From the NCBI RefSeq assembly GCF_000830505.1, contig NZ_JXOK01000019.1:60860-124859 (forward strand): DNA of 64,000 nt, in the 5' to 3' direction. The position numbers and the translations under genes were made by a program. Below are positions 1-11,543 of the stretch, piece after piece (within the stretch, counting starts at the first letter, position 1; the number at the start of each line of letters is the position of its first letter). This DNA comes from Vibrio mytili (GTDB lineage: Bacteria; Pseudomonadota; Gammaproteobacteria; Enterobacterales; Vibrionaceae). The notes below the pieces were generated by a model, which had not been told where the DNA came from, ran no database searches, and worked only from the letters and a program-made list of their open reading frames with translations.

Positions 1-177
1 ATTGACTACAGTGGAAGATGTTGATGCATAAATCCTCACTCTGGGTATGCAGGTTGAGCACCTAGCGGAAATACGGTATTAGGCATCGACTTGATGAGTT
101 AGCACTAGCTAACAGTAGTACCAAGTAAATTCGTACTTGGGGTAGTAAAAATATCAATGCATGAGGGATGTAATAGC
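1..177. promoter_or_regulatory. Upstream region of cspD, no gene seen
   Basis: No convincing coding region is visible. In many gammaproteobacteria clpS is divergent from cspD, so a clpS start may lie just beyond the left edge, but its N-terminus is not seen here. A purine-rich AGGGA about 10 bases before the ATG at 178 is the likely cspD ribosome binding site. Confidence 0.4.
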
Positions 178-396
178 ATGGCTACAGGTACAGTAAAGTG
201 GTTTAACAACGCCAAAGGATTTGGTTTTATTTGTTCAGATGAAGAGGAAGGGGATATTTTTGCCCACTACTCGACCATTCAAATGGAAGGTTATCGTACT
301 CTGAAAGCAGGGCAACAAGTTTCCTATGAGATAGAAAAAGGTCCAAAAGGCTCTCACGCTAGTGCCGTCGTGCCGATAGAAGACCAAGCTAAATAA
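178..396 (+). CDS. cspD: Cold-shock-like protein CspD
   Basis: A 72-residue single cold-shock domain protein that binds single-stranded nucleic acid. In E. coli CspD is a stationary-phase inhibitor of DNA replication. The RNP1-like KGFGFI and RNP2-like DIFAHYSTI motifs are both present, and the N-terminus (ATGTVKWFNNAKGFGFI) is close to E. coli CspD and distinct from CspA. I chose the ATG at 178 over the upstream in-frame ATG at 157 because it matches the family start and has an AGGGA at proper spacing. A terminator follows. Proximity to icd agrees with Vibrio gene order. Confidence 0.93.
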   Translation: MATGTVKWFNNAKGFGFICSDEEEGDIFAHYSTIQMEGYRTLKAGQQVSYEIEKGPKGSHASAVVPIEDQAK

Positions 397-477
397 ACAC
401 ATTTCGACAAACAAAATGATTGTTCTCGGGTTTCGCGGATCACCAATCGGTGGTTTTGCTTTTGCTTAGAGAAGAAT

Positions 478-507
478 AAACCCGCAATACAGTAGCGGGT
501 TTTTTTA
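478..507 (+). terminator. Rho-independent terminator after cspD
   Basis: A stem AACCCGC/GCGGGTT with a 9-base loop is followed by seven T residues on the plus strand, about 85 bases past the cspD stop. Confidence 0.8.
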
Positions 508-578
508 TTAGTTCTTCATTCAGCAACCAAAAGTTAAGATAAAGCACACCAATCAACGATCCATGTGCTCATCACTGA

Positions 579-3103
<2,525 letters not shown>

Positions 3104-3805
3104 ATGTCATCTCGTACTGGCCAAAGAAAAGGCCACCGCACGAACCAGCCAAAAGCAGAGCATTTAAAACGTTCCGGACACCAAAGTCGTTCAGAAACAC
3201 AAACAAAACACCGTAGACGGGCTACCCGCACTGGCACAACAAACAAACCACGTATTGATCCAAAAGATCGTAAAGTAATTGTCTTTAACAAACCCTACGA
3301 TACGTTAAGCCAATTTACCGACGGACAAGGTCGCAAAACCCTTGCAGATTATATCCCGGTGAAAGATGTGTACGCGGCAGGTCGATTAGACCGCGACAGT
3401 GAAGGCTTAATGATCTTGACCAATGACGGTATTTTGCAAGCCAAGCTCACACAACCTGAATCGAAATCGCCTAAAACCTATTGGGTTCAGGTCGATGGTG
3501 CGCCTCAAGAGCAAGATCTAAATAGATTACGCGAAGGTGTGGAGCTCAAAGACGGAATGACCTTGCCTGCCAAAGTTGAAGTGATGGCTGAACCCAATAT
3601 TTGGCCAAGAACACCTCCCGTGCGCTTTCGAGCCAATATTCCTACTACCTGGTTGGCAATAACGATTATTGAAGGAAGAAACCGCCAAGTCCGCCGTATG
3701 ACAGCCCACATAGGTTTCCCTACTCTACGACTGATACGTTACTCCATGGGTGACGTTACTTTGGGGGCTCTAAAACCTGGGGAATGGCAAGAGATAGCGC
3801 TTTAG
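3104..3805 (+). CDS. rluE: 23S rRNA pseudouridine(2457) synthase RluE
   Basis: An RNA-modifying enzyme of the RsuA/RluE family that isomerises U2457 of 23S rRNA. The [10 protein letters not shown] block (about residues 93-102) carries the catalytic Asp, and the RQVRRM motif near residue 200 is typical of the family. The first 55 residues are very basic and low in complexity and replace an S4 domain, as in RluE. At 233 residues it is slightly longer than E. coli RluE (217) because of this tail. It is divergent from icd, as in other Vibrio. Confidence 0.9.
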   Translation: MSSRTGQRKGHRTNQPKAEHLKRSGHQSRSETQTKHRRRATRTGTTNKPRIDPKDRKVIVFNKPYDTLSQFTDGQGRKTLADYIPVKDVYAAGRLDRDSEGLMILTNDGILQAKLTQPESKSPKTYWVQVDGAPQEQDLNRLREGVELKDGMTLPAKVEVMAEPNIWPRTPPVRFRANIPTTWLAITIIEGRNRQVRRMTAHIGFPTLRLIRYSMGDVTLGALKPGEWQEIAL

Positions 3806-3820
3806 GCCAGCTTCTATATC

Positions 3821-3850
3821 GAAAAAGCCAGCCGCTAACGCAACTGGCTT
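3821..3850 (-). terminator. Bidirectional terminator between rluE and yccT-like gene
   Basis: Inverted repeat AAGCCAG/CTGGCTT with a 12-base loop between convergent genes. The minus-strand reading ends in five T, so it best serves the YccT-family gene. Confidence 0.65.
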
Positions 3851-3884
3851 GTTAAAATTAGATTTACGAATGAGGCCGAGAGTA

Positions 3885-4547
3885 TTACTGCTGATCAACC
3901 AACCACTTACGAAACGCTTTACGCTCTGATGGCGACAGTTTTAAATACGACATTTTCGATTTTTGCATATTCAGGCTATCTTGAGCGGCAGATTGAGTTG
4001 CTTGTTGAGTGCCATTGGCGATACTCGTTGCCACCACTGGTGCACTGGCAGTGCCCGCGAAACCGATGCCATTGGCTGCGTTGTAAATCGCCAGTTGTTC
4101 GTCAAGATTAGAGTACGGAAACGTCCCCTTCTTACCCGCCATTTTAACCTGTTCGTACGCCACATCACTGTCGTTTAAGCTTACATTCCAATCGATCTTA
4201 TCACCTTCAAACATTCTTCGAGCTTGCAGGACATCGTTGAGTTGCGGACCATCGATTTCCAGCTCGCCGCCATTAATATCCAAAGTAAGAATGTATGGTG
4301 CTGAGGTAAAATTACCACGCTGATCGCCCCGACCCAACATCTTATTCATTCGTAATACGATTTGGTTTGTTCCCGTCGTCAGCATGAACGGGGCATCCAT
4401 CTGTTTTGCATCTTGGCTATTAATAAATAGAATCTCAACCCCTTGGGCTGCATCCAGTTCCGTCAACGAATCGGTATTGGCATATGCATTCGGCAAACTC
4501 AACGCGGAAAGCGCCATTAAAATCGAAGTCCAGATTGTGCGTTTCAT
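3885..4547 (-). CDS. YccT-family (DUF2057) periplasmic protein
   Basis: A 220-residue protein with a clear Sec signal peptide (Lys-Arg then a hydrophobic stretch, cleavage probably after AYA near residue 24). The mature part matches the DUF2057/UPF0319 family by its LTTGTNQIVLRM core and the C-terminal KAFRKWLVDQQ. E. coli YccT has been linked to curli control, but the role here is unknown. It stands alone between rluE (convergent) and the porin, with its own terminator. A putative repeat element lies just upstream. Confidence 0.75.
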   Translation of the reverse strand: MKRTIWTSILMALSALSLPNAYANTDSLTELDAAQGVEILFINSQDAKQMDAPFMLTTGTNQIVLRMNKMLGRGDQRGNFTSAPYILTLDINGGELEIDGPQLNDVLQARRMFEGDKIDWNVSLNDSDVAYEQVKMAGKKGTFPYSNLDEQLAIYNAANGIGFAGTASAPVVATSIANGTQQATQSAAQDSLNMQKSKMSYLKLSPSERKAFRKWLVDQQ

Positions 4548-4575
4548 GATTTAACCCTTTTTTATCATTAAGCTT

Positions 4576-4663
4576 TATACCCAAATAACCTCGGGGCTCG
4601 CAACACTAACGTTACGAATGCTCTTTACGTTGCTCGTTCAATATTTGAGCTTAGTTGGGTATA
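4576..4663. repeat. 88-bp element with 9-bp terminal inverted repeats
   Basis: TATACCCAA at the left end is matched by TTGGGTATA at the right end, enclosing about 70 bases rich in CG-containing half-palindromes. It lies in the porin/yccT-like intergenic space. Size and shape suggest a small dispersed intergenic repeat; only one copy is in this window, so repetition in the genome is inferred. Confidence 0.45.
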
Positions 4664-4687
4664 ACTCTTAAACCTTGTCAATATAAT

Positions 4688-4714
4688 CAAAAAGGCCGCA
4701 TAAATGCGACCTTT
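4688..4714 (-). terminator. Terminator of porin gene
   Basis: On the minus strand AAAGGTCGCA and TGCGGCCTTT form a 10-bp stem (one G-U pair) with a 4-base loop, followed by T-rich sequence, 29 bases after the porin stop. Confidence 0.75.
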
Positions 4715-4742
4715 GGAGTACATTCAACTTGATATCAAGTGA

Positions 4743-5741
4743 TTAGAATGTGTAGTACATACCTGCAACAAAACCGTCACCTTCAACTTTGTTAGAGTTG
4801 TCAGCTTTGTCTTCGGCATTAGTGTATTCAGTGAACGCTAGGAGGTTGCTAGACACTGCGTAATCAGCACCAACTGTGTAGTAGTTGATCTCTTCATCGT
4901 TATCACCGTCAGTGAAGCCGAATGAAGTGTATAGACGTGCTTTGTCAAGTTTGTAGTCAAGAGCAGCAGAGATTGTATCTAGGTCTGAAGCACCGTCAAT
5001 GTTTTCGAATACGTAGTTTACTGCCGCGCCGAAGTTACCTAGAGTAAGACCAGCTTTAGCACCCATGATTTGATGATCATCACCAAGTCCACGGTTGCCT
5101 TGATCTTGGTAAGTAGCGCCTAGTTTAAATGCATCGTTGAATGCGTATTCAGCAGACACACCGTACGCTACATCTTCGTCTTCTTTTGAAGAGAAGTAAG
5201 CGTCACCGATTAACTTAAGACCGCCAGTGGTGTACTTCATAGAGATAGCGTGACCAGCAGACTCTAGAGAGCTTACGAAGTCATCCATGTAACCTAAACC
5301 TTCGTTAGTGTTATCTAGCGTGATTGCGTCTAGAGAGTCACCGAAGTCACCAATTTCACCCGCTGCGATACCGAAGTTGTCACCAATGTTGAAACCGAAG
5401 TAAAGGTCATCAGTCTGCATTGAATTATCGTCCGCCACGATGCCTTTCCAGCCATCGAAACCGTTGCCGTTTTGGATTTCGAAAGAGCCGAATGCAGTTA
5501 CGCTATCGTTTAGCTTGTGCGTTGCATCAATCTGGATTTTTGCCCATAGGTCTACATCAAGATCTGAAGTGTTTTTAGTCTTCACACCTGCTGCTGTAGT
5601 TGTTGATTCAGCAGTACTTACGTAAGTATCGATTTCACCTTTTACGTTGAATGCTGTAGTGCCGTCATCGTAGATGTTACCTGCTGCAAGCGCAGAAGTA
5701 GAAACAGTTGCAACTGCTAATGCTAATAGAGTCTTTTTCAT
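4743..5741 (-). CDS. Outer membrane porin, Gram-negative trimeric type
   Basis: A 332-residue outer membrane beta-barrel for passive diffusion of small solutes. There is a signal peptide (MKKTLLALAVATVSTSALAA, about 20 residues), an NVKGEIDTYV first strand, many alternating strands rich in Gly/Asp/Asn turns, and a C-terminal Tyr-Tyr-Thr-Phe, the Phe being the assembly signal. It belongs to the general porin family of Vibrio but does not start like OmpU, so I give no symbol. The 516-base AT-rich upstream region suggests extensive regulation. Confidence 0.85.
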   Translation of the reverse strand: MKKTLLALAVATVSTSALAAGNIYDDGTTAFNVKGEIDTYVSTAESTTTAAGVKTKNTSDLDVDLWAKIQIDATHKLNDSVTAFGSFEIQNGNGFDGWKGIVADDNSMQTDDLYFGFNIGDNFGIAAGEIGDFGDSLDAITLDNTNEGLGYMDDFVSSLESAGHAISMKYTTGGLKLIGDAYFSSKEDEDVAYGVSAEYAFNDAFKLGATYQDQGNRGLGDDHQIMGAKAGLTLGNFGAAVNYVFENIDGASDLDTISAALDYKLDKARLYTSFGFTDGDNDEEINYYTVGADYAVSSNLLAFTEYTNAEDKADNSNKVEGDGFVAGMYYTF

Positions 5742-6257
5742 AATTAATCCACTGCCTTTTCTTAGTTCGGGATATCCTTTTCCGGTTCCCTTTTTTTATT
5801 TATCTAGGTAATGACCTTTAACTATTTGTTAAAACAATTCATTCCTAGAATCTGCGGATAAGATTGCAAGAGATTATTCTGGCTGTCAAATTTTATAAAT
5901 CAGAACATAAAAAAACAAAAAAATCTTATTTTTCATAAAGATAAAAACAAACTCACACTGCGGAGGGCTAACTTATGAGCAGTTTTCTCAATTTTTAAAA
6001 ATTTAATCACACGGAACAAATTAGAATATTTCACTAAAATACAGAAAAAAAATAAAACCTTAAAACACAAAACCCCAACTACATGCGGCATGTGAAGTTT
6101 TATATTTTTCACACAGTGAAATTATATCAATTCTTGGAAGGTTCAATATTTTTTTGTGAACAAGATCGACATTATCCAGAAAAGCATTCAATTTTGTGAA
6201 CTACAGAACATCTAGTGATGTGTGCTACTATGCGCCTCTAACGCATTTGAGGCCCCC
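5742..6257. promoter_or_regulatory. AT-rich porin/dinG intergenic region
   Basis: A gene-free 516-base stretch with long A and T tracts (about 5880-6130), between the divergent porin and dinG genes. A small palindrome TTTCAC-ACA-GTGAAA lies at 6107-6121. A ToxR- or H-NS-type regulator would be reasonable for a Vibrio porin, but no defined operator can be shown by eye. Confidence 0.35.
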
Positions 6258-8333
6258 ATGCTGACCAGTAACATTCAAAAATCGATTCGCACGAGCTACC
6301 AAAACCTGCAAGCCCAACTCGATAACTTTGTGCCAAGAAGAGCGCAAAATTATCTTGTTGCAGAAATAGCAAAGACGCTTTGCGGTCAATACCATAAGTC
6401 CAATCGTATACTGGTCGCTGAAGCCGGAACCGGAATTGGTAAGTCTTTATCGTATCTTATGGCAGCGATACCTGTTGCTGTTCACAACAACCGTAAAGTG
6501 GTGATATCTACCGCAACGGTCGCTCTACAGGAACAGTTGATGAATAAAGATTTGCCGCTATTTCGTCGTCTAACTGATAGAGAGTTCTCATTTATATTGG
6601 CAAAAGGTCGTCAGCGTTATTGCTGCGCTGAAAAACTGGCTTCCGCAAGTGGCGTCGATGGCGGTCAGTTGGCGATGTTTGAAACCAAACCTAAACAGAA
6701 AGACATTGAATTACTCGGCACCATGTACCGTTCCCTTGCACAAGGCAAATGGGATGGCGACCGAGATTCTTGGCCTAAACCTATCGACGATAAACTGTGG
6801 CAACTGATCGTCAGTGATAAGCACAGCTGTAATAACAGTATGCCCTCACATCGTGGCTGCCCGTTTCAAAAAGCTCGCTCAGAGTTAGACAAAAATGACG
6901 TCATCATCGCCAACCATTCGTTGGTTATGGCCGATGCAGATTTGGGGGGTGGGATCATCTTACCCGAACCAGAAAATACGATTTATGTGTTTGATGAAGC
7001 ACATCACTTGCCTCATGTCGCACGCGACCATGCCTCCGCCTCTGCGAGTTTAAAAGGTGCCGCTGCGTGGTTAGAGAAGTTGAATCAATCGATCAGTAAA
7101 TTTTCTGCGTTAGCAGACGAAAAGCGTGTCTCTCGCTTTCGTAATGAACTGCAAGAATCGGTGCAGGATTTAATACCAGCGCTGACTCAATTAACAAAGC
7201 AGTTTGATCCCGTCCATTTCGAGCAAGGCATTTATCGCTTCGAACACGGAGAACTCCCCTCATGGCTCGAAAACCAGTCAAAAGAACTGAAACAAGCCAG
7301 CAAAAAGGCCAACCAAAGTGTCGCCAAAATAGCGGATCTGATCGCAGAAAAAGTAAAAGATGGCGAATTAGCGAATCGAATTGCTGAACCTGCATTAGCA
7401 GAATTAGGCTTTTATATTCAAAGACTGGAAAACTTAGCCCAAGTTTGGCATTTGATGGCAGAGCCAACCCGGGAAAAAGGCGCCCCATTAGCAAGGTGGC
7501 TCGAAACCCATCCTGATCGGGAAGGCGACTTCATCGTTAGCGTTTCTCCTTTAGAAATTGGTTGGCAGTTGGATCAGAAAATCTGGAGCCGATGCCTTGG
7601 TGCGGTACTGGTATCAGCGACCATGCGCGCGCTCAATTCATTTCACTACTTCTGCCACCAAGTAGGGGTCGATGCGAAACCTGAGTCAGGCACGCAATTT
7701 TTAGCACTAGCGTCTCCGTTTGATTATCAGAATCAAGCGGAGCTACTTATTCCAAAAATGAAGTATGAGCCACCCGCCCCTCAATTTACTGAATATCTTA
7801 TCGAGATTTTGCCTAAGTATTTGCAGGACAATAAAGCAAACTTAGTACTATTCTCCTCTTATTGGCAAATGAACCAAGTCGCTGAAGCGCTTTCAGCGGG
7901 TTTTATAAAGAAAGGTTGGGCACTGCAAGTACAAGGCGAAAGCTCACGTCAAGAAATTCTAAAAAAACATAAAAAATTGATAGAAAAAAATAAAACTAGC
8001 ATATTGTTTGGTACCGGTAGTTTTTCGGAAGGTCTTGATTTACCAGGAGAGTTACTTGAAAACTTAGTCATAACCAAGATCCCGTTTGGCGTTCCGACCT
8101 CGCCGGTAGAACAAGCGCATTCTGAATATATAGAAAAGAAAGGCGGCAATCCGTTTATGCAAATTACGGTTCCAGATGCAAGTAAGAAGCTGATTCAGAG
8201 TGTCGGCAGGCTGCTGCGCAAAGAGAGAGATTCTGGTAGAGTAACCATTCTTGATCGACGCCTCGTCACAAAACGCTATGGCCAAGCCTTAATTGACTCT
8301 CTGCCACCATTTAAACGTAACATCGAATATTAG
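6258..8333 (+). CDS. dinG: ATP-dependent DNA helicase DinG
   Basis: A 691-residue superfamily 2 iron-sulfur helicase (5'-3'), which in E. coli removes R-loops and helps replication through transcription units. The Walker A AGTGIGKS (about residues 56-63), the Cys cluster between the first motifs (RYCCAEK, HSCNNS, RGCPF) that holds 4Fe-4S, the DEAH box (VFDEAHHL) and the C-terminal SVGRLLRKE motif are all visible. The ATG at 6258 is preferred over 6222: it has TTGAGG five bases upstream and gives the family N-terminus. The TSUP gene follows 14 bases later. Confidence 0.9.
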   Translation: MLTSNIQKSIRTSYQNLQAQLDNFVPRRAQNYLVAEIAKTLCGQYHKSNRILVAEAGTGIGKSLSYLMAAIPVAVHNNRKVVISTATVALQEQLMNKDLPLFRRLTDREFSFILAKGRQRYCCAEKLASASGVDGGQLAMFETKPKQKDIELLGTMYRSLAQGKWDGDRDSWPKPIDDKLWQLIVSDKHSCNNSMPSHRGCPFQKARSELDKNDVIIANHSLVMADADLGGGIILPEPENTIYVFDEAHHLPHVARDHASASASLKGAAAWLEKLNQSISKFSALADEKRVSRFRNELQESVQDLIPALTQLTKQFDPVHFEQGIYRFEHGELPSWLENQSKELKQASKKANQSVAKIADLIAEKVKDGELANRIAEPALAELGFYIQRLENLAQVWHLMAEPTREKGAPLARWLETHPDREGDFIVSVSPLEIGWQLDQKIWSRCLGAVLVSATMRALNSFHYFCHQVGVDAKPESGTQFLALASPFDYQNQAELLIPKMKYEPPAPQFTEYLIEILPKYLQDNKANLVLFSSYWQMNQVAEALSAGFIKKGWALQVQGESSRQEILKKHKKLIEKNKTSILFGTGSFSEGLDLPGELLENLVITKIPFGVPTSPVEQAHSEYIEKKGGNPFMQITVPDASKKLIQSVGRLLRKERDSGRVTILDRRLVTKRYGQALIDSLPPFKRNIEY

Positions 8334-8347
8334 AAGAATAACCATTT

Positions 8348-9133
8348 ATGGAAATGATTGAGCCAACCATGTTGTTGGTGTTGGCGCTCGTCGCTTTTAT
8401 TGCTGGATTCATTGATGCGGTCGCCGGTGGTGGTGGCATGCTCACAGTACCTGCACTGCTTTCTTTAGGTCTGCCTCCTCACATTGCACTTGGCACCAAT
8501 AAGCTTGCAGCAACCTTTGCCTCTTCGACGGCAGCTTTTACCTATTACCGAAAGCGTTTATTCCAGCCACGTTGCTGGGGTCGAGCATTTATAGCCACAC
8601 TGATTGGGGCGACTTTAGGTACACTTTGTGTCGATGCCATCAGTACAGATTGGTTAGAAAAAGTGCTGCCACTAATCATTCTGGCTGCTGCTTTATATAC
8701 TGTTTTTCATAAAACACCCCAATCCACTCATCAAAGCCCTATTCCTGAGCCTTGTCCTTTGTTAAATAAAAAGCAGTATTTGCAGGGACTGTCCATCGGC
8801 TTTTACGATGGTTTAGCAGGACCAGGGACCGGCGCCTTTTGGACAGTGAGTTCAATGGCGCTCTATCGTCTCAACATTCTGTTGGCTTCTGGTCTCGCCA
8901 AAGCAATGAATTTCACCAGTAACTTTACCTCTCTGATCACCTTTGCACTACTCGGCCACATAAACTGGGTGCTAGGCTTAACCATGGGCGTGTGCTTAAT
9001 GGCAGGTGCATTTGTTGGGGCGCATTCCGCAATTCGATTTGGTTCTAAGTTTATTCGCCCTGTATTTGTTACCGTTGTTAGCATTCTCGCCATAAAGCTC
9101 GCGTATGAGGCTTGGTTTGTAGGTTTGGCATGA
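8348..9133 (+). CDS. TSUP-family transporter (TauE/SafE, YfcA-like)
   Basis: A 261-residue inner membrane protein with about eight hydrophobic segments in two related halves. The first half has the family's GFIDAVAGGGGMLTVPAL block (about 21-38), the second FYDGLAGPGTGAFW (about 151-164). Family members move sulfite, organosulfonates or related anions; the substrate here is unknown. It lies between dinG (14-base gap) and priC, with which it overlaps by 4 bases (ATGA), so translation of the two is probably coupled. Confidence 0.85.
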   Translation: MEMIEPTMLLVLALVAFIAGFIDAVAGGGGMLTVPALLSLGLPPHIALGTNKLAATFASSTAAFTYYRKRLFQPRCWGRAFIATLIGATLGTLCVDAISTDWLEKVLPLIILAAALYTVFHKTPQSTHQSPIPEPCPLLNKKQYLQGLSIGFYDGLAGPGTGAFWTVSSMALYRLNILLASGLAKAMNFTSNFTSLITFALLGHINWVLGLTMGVCLMAGAFVGAHSAIRFGSKFIRPVFVTVVSILAIKLAYEAWFVGLA

Positions 9134-9675
9134 ACATAGAGCAACTTTCACAAAATTTAGATCACATGGCTAAGCTGGCCGCGGTATTAGATCGACAACG
9201 TGGAGAACATCATGTCCCGCTATTTGACGAACGCCTGTTCAGTTGTCGGTCACGATTGCTAACGCCTTGCGTTAAAGAAGCGAAAGCGACGTTAGCGACA
9301 ATTTTGCGTGAACAAGCTGAGAATATGCTCACTTCTCAGAGGGCTGAGTACCTGACCGAACGTTTAGTTGCTCAAATCAGCGCGATGCAGCGCGAAATCT
9401 CAACCACAAAAATACGCAAAAATGAGATCAAGCACAGTAGTCACTTCCGAAAACCAATCAACGCACTATATCAAGAGCTTGCCCAACATCAGGAGTGGGC
9501 ACGACGATTGCGCGAAATGGTATTGGATAAAGAGCGCGCTCTGGCCAGTGCAACAAGTTTTCAGCGTGCTGAGGCCCAAAAAGTGCTGCTGGCTACCGAG
9601 CAAAGATTGGCGCGCTGTGAAGCGGCATTACTCAAACTAGAAAACCAAATTACTTATAGGGAAAAACATCAGTAA
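9130..9675 (+). CDS. priC: Primosomal replication protein PriC
   Basis: A 181-residue, highly charged, largely helical protein of the PriB/PriC family that restarts stalled replication forks by loading DnaB with PriA/SSB. The LFDERLF segment, [16 protein letters not shown] and [11 protein letters not shown] are characteristic. The ATG at 9130 overlaps the TSUP stop (ATGA), which I prefer over the in-frame ATG at 9112. The rsmS gene follows one base after the stop; priC-ybaM/rsmS adjacency is also seen in E. coli, which supports both calls. Confidence 0.85.
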   Translation: MNIEQLSQNLDHMAKLAAVLDRQRGEHHVPLFDERLFSCRSRLLTPCVKEAKATLATILREQAENMLTSQRAEYLTERLVAQISAMQREISTTKIRKNEIKHSSHFRKPINALYQELAQHQEWARRLREMVLDKERALASATSFQRAEAQKVLLATEQRLARCEAALLKLENQITYREKHQ

Positions 9676-9676
9676 T

Positions 9677-9844
9677 ATGTCTGATCAACCTACCTCGCCG
9701 TTAGAAAATGCCCCGGAAGAAGTCAAACTTGCCGTGGATTTAATCTATTTATTAGAATCAAACGAGATCGATCCTCAAGTCGCATTAAAAGCGCTGAGAA
9801 TAGTACAAACGGATCTAGAAAATAAGTTGTCTAGTCAACGCTAG
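9677..9844 (+). CDS. rsmS: Small regulatory protein RsmS (YbaM, DUF2496)
   Basis: A 55-residue protein that short-ORF filters easily miss. After a variable N-terminus comes [19 protein letters not shown], which closely follows the E. coli YbaM pattern ([19 protein letters not shown]), then a helical tail ending KLSSQR. RsmS was described as a pleiotropic regulator in Pectobacterium/Serratia-type enterobacteria; its role in Vibrio is unknown. It starts directly after priC, with the same adjacency as in E. coli. Confidence 0.85.
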   Translation: MSDQPTSPLENAPEEVKLAVDLIYLLESNEIDPQVALKALRIVQTDLENKLSSQR

Positions 9845-9968
9845 CGTTGTGGCTACGCAAGCGCGAATCGTTTTTTGAGCAATTACCGTTTTTGAAACAA
9901 TAACCGTTTTTGGAACAAACGCGCCAGAACACCATTTACGACAAATATGCCCATTAGAAGGATAAATA

Positions 9969-10775
9969 ATGAAAGTCATCAGCTTTAACATCAATGGACT
10001 ACGTGCACGACTCCACCAGCTACAAGCAATTATCGATAAGCATCAGCCAGACGTAATTGGTCTTCAAGAAATCAAAGTTCATGACGAGGCGTTTCCACTT
10101 CAAGATGTTGAAGCGATGGGCTACAAAGTGTACTTTCATGGTCAAAAAGCCCATTACGGCGTCGCAATGCTGTGTAAGCAAGAGCCGATTCATGTTCAGA
10201 AGGGATTCCCAACGGACAACGAAGAGCATCAAAAGCGCATGATCATGGCAACTTTTGAAGATGAGAATGGCGAGAAAGTAACCGTATTAAATGGTTACTT
10301 CCCTCAAGGCGACAACATCAGCCATGAAACTAAATTTCCATATAAGCGACAGTTCTACATGGATTTGATGACCTATTTGAATGAGCACCACAGCAACGAT
10401 GAACAGTTAATTGTGATGGGTGACATTAATATCAGCCCTATCGATGCAGATATTGGTATTGGAGAACCGAACCGCAAACGTTGGTTAAAAACGGGCAAAT
10501 GCTCTTTCCAACCAGAAGAGCGTGAGTGGCTAAAGACTTTACTTGATTGGGGGTTTGAAGATACGTTTCGCAATCTATACCCAGACGTAAACAATCAATT
10601 TTCGTGGTTTGACTATCGTTCACGTGGGTTCGATGATAACCGTGGTCTGCGTATTGACGTTATTCTAGCGACACCATCACTTGCGGAGAAGTGTATTGAC
10701 GCTGGCATTGATTACGAACTGCGCGGGATAGAAAAGCCTTCTGATCACGCGCCAATCTGGTCAACATTTGAATAG
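9969..10775 (+). CDS. xthA: Exodeoxyribonuclease III
   Basis: A 268-residue enzyme with AP endonuclease and 3'-5' exonuclease activity, the main base-excision-repair nuclease. The metal-dependent EEP fold is complete: [12 protein letters not shown] at the start, the catalytic Glu in LQEIKVHD, the YFPQGD Tyr region, GDINISPID, and the C-terminal SDHAPIW with the catalytic Asp-His. Length equals E. coli Xth (268). It has a separate start 124 bases after rsmS and a strong bidirectional terminator shared with the convergent ABC transporter operon. Confidence 0.95.
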   Translation: MKVISFNINGLRARLHQLQAIIDKHQPDVIGLQEIKVHDEAFPLQDVEAMGYKVYFHGQKAHYGVAMLCKQEPIHVQKGFPTDNEEHQKRMIMATFEDENGEKVTVLNGYFPQGDNISHETKFPYKRQFYMDLMTYLNEHHSNDEQLIVMGDINISPIDADIGIGEPNRKRWLKTGKCSFQPEEREWLKTLLDWGFEDTFRNLYPDVNNQFSWFDYRSRGFDDNRGLRIDVILATPSLAEKCIDAGIDYELRGIEKPSDHAPIWSTFE

Positions 10776-10819
10776 ACTTTACGCTTGCAAGCGATAACCT
10801 TGCGCTTACGAGCTAAAAA

Positions 10820-10852
10820 TAACGAAGAGCGCCGCAATGGCGCTCTTCGTTT
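10820..10852. terminator. Bidirectional terminator xthA / amino acid ABC operon
   Basis: A near-perfect 12-bp stem CGAAGAGCGCC/GGCGCTCTTCG with a short loop between convergent genes; A-rich on the left and T-rich on the right. Confidence 0.85.
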
Positions 10853-10862
10853 ACTTTCCGAC

Positions 10863-11540
10863 TTAACTCAGCGGTCTCGTATAAGCAAGTAGGCGTCGTT
10901 CAGCTTGCTTAAAACACCACAAAATCATGAATGTCAGCATCATATAGAACAACCCAGCCGTTAAAAATGACTCAAATGGCGCGTAGTAGCGTGAGTTCAC
11001 TAATCGAGCGGCACCAGTTAAGTCCATAATCGTGATAATCCCAGCGACTGCGCTACCATGAAGCATGAAAATCACCTCATTTGAATAGGCAGGTAACGCT
11101 CTTCGAAGCGCACTCGGTAAGATGATGCGGCGATAAGTCATAAACGGACTCATCCCATAAGCTTTCGCGGCTTCAACCTCACCTATAGGTAAACCATTAA
11201 TCGCTCCTCGGATGATCTCCGAAGTGTAAGCCGACGTGTTCAAAATAAACGCAACAAGTGCACAGAACCACGCGTTCTCCCAGAGCGTGTCCTTCACAGG
11301 GAAAAACTGGTCCATCCCGTAATAAATAAGGTACAACTGTACAAGTAAGGGGGTCCCACGGAAAAAGTAAATGAACGCCCAAGATGGAAAGCTCAATAAA
11401 TAGTTCTTACTGTTTCTAGCGATTGCCATTGGAATGGAGACACACAACCCAATGACCAGTGAAATACCTACCAACCAAACTGTTGTCCAAAGACCGTTAA
11501 GGTAAATCGGGAAACTTTCAATAATCAGTGAAAAGTCCAT
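10863..11540 (-). CDS. Amino acid ABC transporter permease, HisM/ArtM type
   Basis: A 225-residue inner membrane permease with about five transmembrane helices. The EAA coupling loop EVEAAKAYGMSPFMTYRRIILP (about residues 140-161) contacts the ATPase. Together with the HisQ-like partner three bases upstream it forms the channel for a polar or basic amino acid, likely arginine, lysine, histidine or ornithine. It is the last gene of the four-gene operon ATPase - binding protein - HisQ - HisM. Confidence 0.88.
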   Translation of the reverse strand: MDFSLIIESFPIYLNGLWTTVWLVGISLVIGLCVSIPMAIARNSKNYLLSFPSWAFIYFFRGTPLLVQLYLIYYGMDQFFPVKDTLWENAWFCALVAFILNTSAYTSEIIRGAINGLPIGEVEAAKAYGMSPFMTYRRIILPSALRRALPAYSNEVIFMLHGSAVAGIITIMDLTGAARLVNSRYYAPFESFLTAGLFYMMLTFMILWCFKQAERRLLAYTRPLS

Positions 11541-11543
11541 AAT

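Noticed and set aside
1..60. Short minus-strand ORF (ATG CAT CAA CAT CTT CCA CTG TAG)
   Set aside because: It has a fair ribosome binding site but only seven codons and no similarity to the ClpS start; cannot be supported as a gene.
9870..9930. Short direct repeat AACCGTTTTTG between rsmS and xthA
   Set aside because: Two to three imperfect 17-18 base units in a short A/T-rich gap; probably slippage with no evident function.
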